NCBI GenBank assembly: GCA_009823395.1
Contig: CM020502.1
Location: 14,961,444-15,025,443 of the forward strand
Direction: 5' to 3'
Length of the DNA stretch: 64,000 bases
From: Thamnaconus septentrionalis
Lineage: Eukaryota; Chordata; Actinopteri; Tetraodontiformes; Monacanthidae
Shown piece after piece: positions 49,801 to 60,000 of this stretch (positions are counted from its first letter, which is position 1; each line of letters opens with the position of its first letter). The notes below the pieces were generated by a model that saw only the letters and a list, made by a program, of their open reading frames with translations, searched no databases and was not told the origin of the DNA. A program made the position numbers and the translations under genes.

Positions 49801-52800
49801 TGGCTGTTTAATTATTGCAAGTGATAGGTGACATGATTATTTTTGTTAATCTCTGTCCTTGATATATATTGTATATAAATATTGCTTTTATTGATTTGAC
49901 TATTTTATCTGGTGTTCAATTTTATTGTGATTATTTTTTGTTTATTGTACATATAAAACATATGGACCACTACGGTGTCTATTCATTGCACATTGTACTG
50001 CGCTTATGCAGATTCATCTCGCAGCAACTCAGCAGCTTTAGTCCTCCAGCTCCGCCAGGTCAAAGCGACTGAGTGCGAGCTCAAAGCCAGACGGCCAGCC
50101 CACCTTCAGCTCCTGGACGGTGTTGTGGAGCCGCCTGCGTTCCATCTCCCCTGCATGGAGCTCATCTTTCTGCTGGGCCACCAGCTCTCGGAGGGAGCGG
50201 ACCTCCTCCTGGGCATCTCTGAGGGTCCCCTGCACTCGAGTCAGTGTCGACTCCTGGACCGACAGCGTCACCTGGAGGTGGGACAGGGGTGTGAACGGCT
50301 TCCCAAAGGAATATTTGAAACGTGCGTTGATATTCTGTCACGTTTGAGTTGATTTCAAACCTTGAGAGACTGCAGCTCTGTTTCCTGGCTGTCTCGAAGA
50401 GTCTCCATCACCCTGTATTTACCCTCCAGGGTCGACAGCTCTCTTTGAAGGTTGCTCTTCTCTCTGATGGTCGTCTCCAGCTCACTCCGGACCCCTGACA
50501 AGGCCTGCAGTTCCTCCTGGTACACTCTGAAAAATAAAGAAAAAAAATCAAAGGAAGGTGACGGCATTTTTAGAGAGCAGCTACCACTGGGCTACCACTG
50601 CTATATCACGGAAAGATTGGTTCGCGTACTTGATTTTGCCTCTTTGCGTCTCCAGCTCTGTCTCGATTTCAGCTTCTCGTGTCTGGTTCTGGATGATTGT
50701 ATCTTTAAGAGTCTCGTTCTCCTGATTGACAGACTTGACCCGGGTCTGGTAGTTGCGGATCTTGGTCTCCATGTCGCTGACTTTCCCCCTGAGGTCCCAT
50801 GGATCACGCTTGGTCCCAGCTGCAGCGGGAATCCATCCATCCATCATCAACTCACAAACAGCCCAGTTCCAAGCAGCATCCAACATTTTACAAACTTTTG
50901 ACAATGAAACGCTTCAGTGCAAAAGGAAGGTTTATCTGATTTAGAAAACTTGTCGTCAATTAGCAGTTAAATTTAAAATAAAAAAAAGACATTTTTCAAA
51001 ACAGGAGGAAATTCTAACCTGGTTTTCCAGCAGTGGGCGCCACTGACTGTTTGAGGTTTGCTCCTCTTCCTGCAGTCGAAGCAACGGACGGTTTCAGGAC
51101 ACCTGAGGAAACAAAAGCTCAATGCATTTAAACCAGGGAAGCACTCAACAGTAGGAATTTCTTACAGAATATATTATCCGTATTGGTGTGGTAGCGGCGC
51201 ACATTGATAAAAGCTTTCAGATGGATTTGAAACTAAACTAGAGCTCAATCAGTAGCAGAGCTCCTGGCCAGTTCCTCTCACCTCTAGAAGGACCAGCAGC
51301 GACGGTGGCAGCTCCCCTGACTGGCTTTGCTGCACAGGGGACACACAGGGTTAACTCTTGCATGCAAAATAATGTGAAGAATGAACCCCATTGCAAGTCG
51401 TGTGAAAGGTGTGAATGCGTCTGTTAACAGACACGGCACAAACAAACCGTTTGAAGAGCGTCTATGTTTATTTATTGATATTTCAGGTCTGGAAAACTCT
51501 GCAGGGCCGTTTTAGAAAAGAGATGCGTCGCTGACAGTCATGGTCTTATTTATATGCAATGCAAGACAGACTTGCAAGTCAAAGCTTGCTAAAATTCCCT
51601 GTCCAGAAACCAGTAGTGCACTGACACTTGGACCTTGTCCACAGAAAGACAAAAACGTTATTTAAAAAAGAAAAGCAAGTTGTTGATTAACATTGTAGTA
51701 AATATGGCTGGCCTGTAGGCGGAGCTGTAAAGCTGCCACAGAAATACACCAAACAGAGAGGAAGACATGAAGCATCAGGCACAACTCTTGTGATGTAAAC
51801 AAACCACAAGAAGAAGAAGCAGTGGGCAGCACTGTCATCCACCGTTGTTGCTGTTGCTTTCGTTTCAGCAAAGACGTGAACAGGTTGTAAATATAAAAAT
51901 ACAAAGTGGTGTTGAGAGATCTGTTCGTGCTCCCAAAATGCTGCTTCTGTCTGGATGAAACGCGCCATACAACTGTCGCAGATACTCCCGTCGGTGTGCA
52001 TGTGGACAAGAACTTAGACCAGGCATGGGCAAACTACGGCCCGAGGGCCATATGTGGCCTGTTAAGCTTTTTAATCCGGCCCGCTGAACTTTTCAGTCTT
52101 TTAAGAGTCAATTAAATAAAGAACTAAACATCATGGTGCTGCAAAGACAGATATTTTGTTGTATCTTTAATTTTGTTTATTTTCAATTGACATTAATACA
52201 CGTTTTCTACATATCCCATGATATATTTTTTCCACCGATGAGGTGACTCATCAAAACACTCCATCCATCTGCTGCTGCTCCAGCCCCCTCTGTCACCCAT
52301 TGACTCCCACTAGTCAAACAGTTTGCCCACCCTGGACTTAGACGCACAAGTTTACGACCCCAGTGAAAACTGAATGACCCTTAAACTGACGGCAGAATGT
52401 GTAACTTACCAACAGGCGCTCTGGTTGTTGCAACAGGTGGCCTCCTTCCACTGATGATCGTAGCCGCTGCGTGAGGTTTGACAGGCTCGGCATCCTTACG
52501 AATCCTCTTCTGCAAAGGAAAAGTCCACAAAGCATGAGCGCTCTGTTGGTTCCTGCTGCAGTTCATCCAGGGTTGCTTCCCAATCATGTACTACAATACT
52601 GGGCATGTGGAAAAGTCCCTAACTGGATTGTGAAATGTGAAGTTATATTGGCGACATCAAACAGTGCTCAACTTCAATCAAACCTTTGGCGATGCATGTT
52701 GTCTCAAATCTGAGGCAACACTATTTCTGATCACTTTGTTTGGCTGTGCAAAAAGAGAAATACACTGGTGGAGTCGACAATGACAGCGACTTTTAGTACA

Positions 52801-52893
52801 AACCTGTGCGGGTGGACAATCGTGGCAGTTCTCTGAGCTGCTACTGCTGCTCGTGAGGGCCCTTTTGTTTGACATGACAGGCAATCGGGACAT
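46388..52893 (-). CDS. kifc1: KIFC1 (HSET), minus-end-directed kinesin-14
   Basis: Sixteen coding exons on the minus strand: 52893-52804, 52509-52410, 51329-51282, 51102-51019, 50819-50630, 50526-50361, 50271-50104, 49688-49575, 49395-49309, 49213-49016, 48193-48029, 47921-47783, 47386-47247, 46924-46851, 46662-46587, 46432-46388. Phases match throughout and give 627 residues (human 673). Residues 1 to about 170 are a basic, low-complexity tail. About 175-282 is coiled coil ending in [12 protein letters not shown], the kinesin-14 neck, directly before the motor ([11 protein letters not shown], from 283). The P-loop GQTGSGKT is at 373-380, switch I NDRSSRSH at about 490-497, switch II DLAGSE at 523-528. 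It ends [17 protein letters not shown]. The C-terminal motor and neck order define kinesin-14. KIFC1 cross-links spindle microtubules and clusters poles. The start lies 3 nt inside its exon; no upstream in-frame ATG was seen in the 5' UTR exon. Confidence 0.95.
46763..46834. repeat. (AAT)n filling a short kifc1 intron
   Basis: 24 AAT units make up 72 of the 188 bp between the exons ending at 46851 and starting at 46662, and begin 17 bp from the donor. Confidence 0.97.
47458..47702 (-). mobile_element. Partial copy of the miniature element of tapbp intron 4
   Basis: On the minus strand it starts with GCTGTGTTTCCGTGACCCCT and follows 15013-15505 closely (TAGAATTGTGCAAAACC, ATGGCTAAAAGGTTTTGATG, GTGACGTACGGGGTCA), then stops near 47458, so the far end is missing. 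Confidence 0.8.
48194..49015. other. kifc1 intron (between the P-loop and following motor exons)
   Basis: About 820 bp without exon; (ATT)n near 48856-48885. Nothing else recognised. Confidence 0.6.
49689..50103. other. kifc1 intron between neck and motor exons
   Basis: About 415 bp, AT-rich, no exon or repeat recognised. Confidence 0.6.
52020..52335. mobile_element. hAT-type miniature element with perfect 8-bp target duplication
   Basis: The ends CAGGCATGGGCAAACTACGG and CAGTTTGCCCACCCTGG are inverted copies. ACTTAGAC flanks it at 52012-52019 and 52336-52343; an 8-bp duplication is the hAT hallmark. It is 316 bp, without coding capacity, inside the kifc1 intron between exons 51329-51282 and 52509-52410. 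Confidence 0.9.
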
Positions 52894-53789
52894 GTTCTGT
52901 TTGGAGTCAAAGGGTGGAATTTTGTTTTTAAACAGACGCAAAGTCAAAAACCAAGTATTGGCAATTCTCCAATATAATTACACACATTAATCCAGATCTT
53001 ACTTTCCTCCAAAGAGGACAATAAGAGGTTAGCATCTTATTCTGTGAGAAACAACTTACTGTGGTCCTAAAAAAAGAAAATATTCCTGAAACCAAAAATC
53101 TTAAAAAGTCCAAAAAAAAACTCTGCAGGGTGGCAACCAAACAGTGTTTCCTGAATAGATTTAGAAGAAGAAAGACATCTTTCTTACAAAACAATCCACA
53201 GAACATAAACTTCGGTCCAAGATAACATTTAGAAAATAACAATACATTACAACATAACAATAACGTTGGTAAAACCTGAGGGTGTGGGCTTCTTTAAGTC
53301 ACGAAAACACGCTCTTCATGGGTCCTTGTTTACCATGACACGCCGAGACACACAGTAAAAAATATAAAATGTGGAAATAAAAAATTTGTCCTCCCCGCCA
53401 ATAACAATAACACATAATCCAACCGGTTCAAACCAGTGACTCTGACATTAGACAAGAACAGCAAAACCGAGCTAAAACTACCAAGAACGACTTTACCCAT
53501 TAATGCGCAGATTTGACCCACCTAGCTGCTCGTCATTGTTTCTCGCTTATTCATCGTAAACAAGAAAACCTCGGGACTATCACACTGTCAAACACAATAA
53601 CGCAAACGGGTGTGTGCGCTCCTTAAACCACGCTTGAGCTTAAAATCAAGTTCTACGCACAGAACTGCCTGCGTACGACGAATTAGCAGCGCTTCCGTTT
53701 TTGTATCCCGTTCATATATCATTTTTGAAGCGTAAAAAACATCGAAAAGCCGCCGAAAAGCTTCAGTTTATTGAAACAAACGCGATTAC

Positions 53790-53960
53790 CTGGAGTAGGA
53801 GCGCTTCCGAGGAGCAGCGCGTGCGTGATATGACCAGTCTACCGCCTCCAACCGTTTGAATTTTTTCAAATAGAAGTGTTTTGGTCTCCACTTGGAATAA
53901 CCTCTCTTCATTCGCTGAGCTACAGTCGACCCCGCCTACATCTCTGTGACGTCACAATGC
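53790..53960 (-). promoter_or_regulatory. kifc1 5' UTR exon and core promoter
   Basis: On the minus strand CTCCAG|GTAATCGCG gives a donor with the exon ending at 53790; it carries no in-frame ATG, so it is 5' UTR. Just upstream are two CHR-like TTTGAA motifs in opposite orientation (53855-53860 and 53865-53870) and a perfect CRE/ATF TGACGTCA at 53947-53954, with Ets-like CTTCCGG downstream on +. CHR elements control G2/M genes through the DREAM/MuvB complex, which fits a mitotic kinesin. Confidence 0.6.
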
Positions 53961-54715
53961 ACTTCCGTCCTTCTTCCGGGAACGTCGCGGTGTTAAAAAA
54001 CAAAACAAAAAAAACAACAACTGACAAGTTACAACACGCAACACAAAATTCGATCATGATCATTAAATGCAAGGGTTTACTATTTATTGTCAAGGTGATA
54101 CTGTGATAGGTGATACAAAAAGGTCCAAAATTACCGTAAGACCAGTTTAAAAATAAAAAATGCGCAAAGTGTTCAAATTTAGTATCAGCCATTATTATTT
54201 TAGCGGCGCTTCAGAGAATTTATTTGTGTTTACACCACTTTTTGCACTCGATTGCTGAAACTTCACTCTTTTTTTATGTTGATTTTTTTAAATTAATTTT
54301 TCTTTAACAAAACTGTCTTGTGACTGCTGTTCGGCAGCAAAGTCCAGCTGTAAATGACTGTTAGATATCTTGTGTTGCTTACAATACATTTACATTTAGA
54401 CAATACATAATCAGTCTTTTGTGATCTTGTATGTGGATGCTGGATACTTGGTACATTATTGAGCCTGGTGGTGATTCTTATTTTGTGTTGTCATGCACTA
54501 TCATCTGTCAGACTTACTAAAGCTTTTCTCCTCCTGTAGACTGTAGACTTTTAATGCAACTTTATTGTATTAGTCTATTTTTCGAGGCTTTGTGTTGCCC
54601 TCATCCTGAAAACCCTCTTCTTAAAAAAAATAAAATGAGTAATCTCACCATTTCTCACACGTGAAAACACCTCTGTTTAGAACTGTGATGAAATAAAGAA
54701 CCGAGAAGATAGTTC
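53961..54715. other. Intergenic gap between kifc1 promoter and znf384-like 3' end
   Basis: About 750 bp, AT-rich, no coding or repeat feature recognised. Confidence 0.5.
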
Positions 54716-57075
54716 ATCGTAAACTTTTCTCAAACTTTATTCTCCTTAAGGGAAGAAACAGTCTGTTCAGATGAGCAAGAGGTGTAACTGCATACAGTAT
54801 GCAAGAGTGTAGCATAAAAGGGTTGATAGTATTTATCATCAGGAGAATCAGTATTAACACTAAGAAGAGTATCAACAGTGTGTTATTATTTCAAAAAAAG
54901 GACACAATGACGAACAAGGAGGAGCAATACATGACGACTATTCGCTTGTTGTCTGATGAACGGTTTTGAGTTTCTGGAAACAACCTGGAAACACAACAGT
55001 AATGTGGCAGCAATGTTTTGGTCACCTTCAGCTTAGTTTGATGTTTCTGATCGTCGATTCAACCCTGCAGATATTTTTTGAGTTTTTTTTTTTTTTTACT
55101 TCTTTGTCCATTGGGACAAAATATAATTCCAATTTGAAATGAATCCAAATGAAATACCATAATGCTAATGATAACTATCCCTACTGCAAAGTTTATGTTC
55201 GTATGCCAATGGGGCGGTGCACTCAAGAGACAGAAAATCAAGTCGTTATATATTACAAGAAAAAGGAAGAAATTGTAACACAGATCAACAAATCGTTTGT
55301 ACATACATACGCAAGTTGTCGTGAGTCTCACACTTTGCCAAATCAATGTTAATTTTTTTTTTCCAGAGGTCATCGGCACACAAAAGGTGACTTGAGATAC
55401 AGCCAACGATTTGGTCGTGTGGCCAACTGTCATTTGAGTTTCCATATATGCTCTGTACAGGACATACTTCCCTTTCAGATGAAAAAGTATTTTCTATCTA
55501 TTTTATGTACAGCATACTGCAGTAATGCCTCGGATTGATAATAATGTGGATTACATTTGCGATACAATTATAACCAACGTAGGAATATGTATGAAAAGTT
55601 CTTTAAAAAAAAAAAAAAAAACCAAGAAGAAGAAGTAGAAGAAGAAGATTGCTAACAGTACCTGTCAGTCATTTTGACCGCACAATCATTTCCCCCGACA
55701 AAAGGCCTTGAGGTCGGCCAGATTTTTAACTCTCTGTTCCCTTTAAACATTCGTGCACCACTCTCTACGTTCTCTCTCCCGCTTTGTTCACGTGTTCCTT
55801 TGTTGGTAGAAAAATACATACATATGGTACATTACGAAAAAAAAAAGTACAATGGCGACAGACAGACATGAAGTACGAGCTTCATCAAGTGCTTTCTTCA
55901 GGGCCCCTCCCCCCACCGCCGAGGGAAACGTCCTCTCTGGCGTTCCCCTCGTCTTGCTCTGCAGAGTATTCCTCCCTTTTTAGTGCATCCCAGAACCCGG
56001 GCCGGCCATCGCCATCCAAACAGTGTCGCACGCTTTGGATTCCTCGGCTCTCGGCGTCGACGGAAACCACCGAAAACGACTCGCTTTAATGCACTTTGAC
56101 ATGTAGGCCCAGGGTCGATCCTTCCGACGCCCCCTCTTTTGCTTTTTGTCCTTCTTTGCTTCCTGTCGGTCCTTCCGCGCCGACCTGCTCCTTACAGAGA
56201 CTGCAGATCATAATTTCAGTTTCTCTTAAATTGTTTCCAGTTTATTTTTTTTAATGGAGTCCATCTCATGATTCTCTCCCTGTTTTGGCTTGAACTCAAT
56301 GGTGGAAAAACCGTCAGACGAACGTGATGGAAACGCTACAAAAAAAAGATTACATTATTCTCTGGACTTTAAATGAGCAGAGAAGTGCATTTTCTTCTTA
56401 ATTTTTCGCCCCAGGATAATTTACATCTTTACGCTTCTTTAATGCCAACGGCAAACAAAGCAACATGGTTAAAAACGCCTACGCGGCCAAGTTCTTAGCG
56501 AGCAGCTGGTTTAGGATCAGCGCCTGCAGGTCTGACTGCTTCACCAGGCTTTGATTGTTTAGGGTGAAGTGGGAAAAAGAAGAAAATTCTTGCCTTGAAT
56601 ATTTTTTTCCGGTTCAAGGTAATTGAAGATAATCTCAGATTAAACTACGGTTCAGACACAGAGAGGAACACGGTGTCAGCTAAGAGAAGAACTAAAACCA
56701 GCTGACCATCGACGCGACACTCGGCCCCAGTTTGGCTCAGGAGTTGAGAAGCAGGCTGTAAAGAAGCTGCGTTTCTGTCAAGCAATTGATCGTTGCACTC
56801 TGCATTTAAGAGTCAGCTGAGAGAACCGCCCCCCCGTCCCTTTTACCAGGTGATATCGCCCAACGAAAGGCGGATCCAGACCGTATTATTTCAGGGACAG
56901 AGAGAAAACTTAGGCAGGGGGGAGGCGGCCAAAAACTAAGTTTGCTTCACTCTTCTTCTTCGACTTAAGTGAACTTAAACGCAGAAAAGGATGAAACCAC
57001 CGGTCCCTGTGGGTCTTTTTGTCTTTACACTGGAGATGTGACGAGTTACTTCAGACAGAGCGGGAAGACGCGAGC
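54716..57075 (-). terminator. Long 3' UTR of znf384-like with candidate poly(A) signal
   Basis: From the stop codon at 57078-57076 no further exon is found. AATAAA at 54741-54736 (minus strand) would give a 3' UTR of about 2.3 kb. The region has long A and T runs but no transposon signature, in contrast to the surrounding DNA, which supports its being transcribed and constrained. Confidence 0.5.
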
Positions 57076-60000
57076 CTATGAGTTCATGTGCTCCACCTGG
57101 ATGGCTGAGGTGGACACGGTCAGGCAGAGGTCCTTGTGGGTCACCGGCAGGTCGGCCACCGTGACCGGTTTGTACTGGATCTCGTTGGCCGACACCGTCT
57201 TGTACTGGTGCAGGTCGAAGGGGCAGGGCACCACGGCCTCGCCCGGCTGCTGCTGGTGGGACTGGTAGCTGCCGGGGGGCCCCGCGTTGGGGTTTTGGTT
57301 GCTGCTGTTTGGGTTGTTCTGGCTCTGCAGTTGGCTGGCTCGGCCCCGCCCTCGGCCACGCCCTCGGCCCCGGCCGCTCGGCGTCAGGCCCTGGGCCTGC
57401 TGGGCGGCGACAGTCGCAGCTATGGTGAGCGGGTCGGGGTTGTGCTTCCGCATGTGTTTCATTAGATAGGTCTCCTGTAGGTGGGAGGAGAGAGAGGTGT
57501 ATTTAGTTGAGAGACCATAGTAACAGATCAGCGGGTGTCTTGAAATCAAATAAACATCACATCAAGTATCACAAGCTGCGTTTTTTTTTGCAAAATAAAA
57601 GCGATATTTCTAAAATTTTGACAAAGTACAATTGTGAATTGCATGTGTTTGCACTTGTATTTCAGGATAGGCTTGCTAATAACTGTAAACCAAAAACATA
57701 AATATATACCAAACACCATATTTTGCACTGTGACTCATCAGCAATTACAATTCCACCTTCAGCGTGTGAGTGTGAAACCTACCGAGGTATATGATCGGTT
57801 GCAGAGGCCACAAGAGAACAGCTTGGCATGTTTGACAGTGTGTGTGGACAGGTGCACCTCCAGGCTGGCGGCGTCTGTGTAGCCACGGTTGCAGTTGTGG
57901 CACTTGTACGGCTTGTCTTTGTTGTGCTGCCGGCGGTGAGACTGGACGGGGGAGGAAGACACAAGTGAGGCTTAGGGTGAAACCTGCATTGACAGGGTGT
58001 TCGATATAAAGAGGCAGCTTATGGAAACTGTGTGGGAAGTGATGCTCTGCTGTGTGGCTATTACAGCTTTAATAGGACAATGACAGCATCGCGTTGGCAG
58101 TCGGCTTCCAGCAGAGACAGAAGTGTGTTGCCAACGGTCATGAGAATGAGGAGAGGACTGATATATGGTGAGAAATGATCTTCTTTTTTTATAAATACAT
58201 TTTTAAAACGACCTGATAGATCATTTTTCTCCTGACGATCTAAATCAGTGGTTCTCAACTAGTACGGGAGTTCATGCAGAATTTGGGCACGGGGTTTTGA
58301 ATTGTGACATTTCTGACTGATTTGAAGTCACAATCAGGTGAGTAGCCCGCGTCACACTTGCCACTCTTATTTACCTGAAGGTTGGACAACTGAGTAAAAG
58401 ACTTTTCACAGCCTGGGTGGCTGCACTTGTACGGCCGATCACCAGTGTGAATCCTGAAGGGAAAAAAAAAACACACAAACACCAGAATGTTACTGAACAA
58501 TCTTTGTTTTGCATTGAAATGTGAAATTGTGCCACACTCACATCTCCATTTTCCCATTTTCTTTCATTGAGAGAGTGTCAATTCATGACATTGTAATCGC
58601 ATTAGTCATATTTTTTGTTTTAACAATTTTAAATAAAAGTTCTGTTGTCTCATTGGAATTGTAAAATACGCTGTGGATTTCGTACTCAGATGAGGTTTTC
58701 CGAAATTTCCTTGCCAATAAAATACGGTGGATCAAAGTTTGAAAAAGACTTCCTATTTTTTTTGTGTTTTTCGTAAGGAGACAAACTGATCCATGGAATT
58801 ATTCCAAACAAAGATACATGAGCAGATATTTACGCAAAATGTCCAGAGCAAAACAAAACAAAACGCTGTGAGCATTTAGAACAGGGGTGTCAAACATACG
58901 GCCCGGCCAGCGAACAGGGTTTTTCCGGCCCGCAAGATGATTTTACAAAGTATAAAAATGAGCTGCAGTTTTTCCTATTAAAGAAACTGATGTTCTAAAT
59001 GTGTCTACCGGATGGCGCAATAGTGTTTTTGCTACGCAAGCAAACTGTCGGTAGGGGGGCTGAGCAAGTAGGCCCAAGCGCAGCCACCAGGCCAAGAGTC
59101 CAAGATGGCGGCCCATTCATTTTTCAAGTTGCTCACCCAACGCAGACGCCAAAAAAGTTTGTGACTTCTGCATTAATGGGCCCATAGAGCATGCGGAGTA
59201 GAGTCACTTCCCACCATGCCTCTGTAACTCACGTCATCTATTTAGCCAATCAGAACGATCCTGGAGAACGTCACTTACAGACACGTCAGTAGCACGCAGC
59301 CAATCAGAACGAGCTGAGACACAGCAGCACGGACTTATCACCATAAGTGATAAATCTACAACAGAAAGATTTGCTATGAATCGCGTTTCAGGTCACAGTC
59401 GTCCTGTCAGCCGTTTTAAATGCGTTTATTTTTGTATTGCGGTCTATGGGGAACATGCTTTTAGGGCCCACGGAATTTCTTTGCTGCAGTACCTAAATTG
59501 GCCATTGGGAAAAATCGGCACGGCGCCATATAGCAGGTCCGGTATCTAGTTCTTAAAATACATCCATGGCAGCCACTGTGAAGCCAGGTTGTCTTTCTGC
59601 CGAGCCTATCACGTCTCCTGTCTGCCAGCGTCGCCCTCATTGCCCCAAAATGAGCGCTCTGAGAACTCGACCAGCAAAACAAAGAAAACAATCTGAAGTT
59701 CTTGTTCTAGATTTCAGTTTGATCATGACACCACGATTTCAGCGGTGTGGCCCGCTTGGGAAATAGATCTTTCTCTATGTGGGCCCTGTGAACTAAAACG
59801 AGTTTGACACCCCTGGTTTAGAACGTCCAGTCTCTCCACACACCTGCTCCCGCACATGCACACACAGGAGCACATCTGGCCACTCAATGCACAGAGCCCA
59901 GCCCCAAGCCCAGCCCAGCCCAGTACCGTGTGTGCTGCTGGAGGTGGCTGAGCTGCCTGAATGTTTTCTGGCAGTAGGAGCAGGTGTAGGGCTTGGCCCC

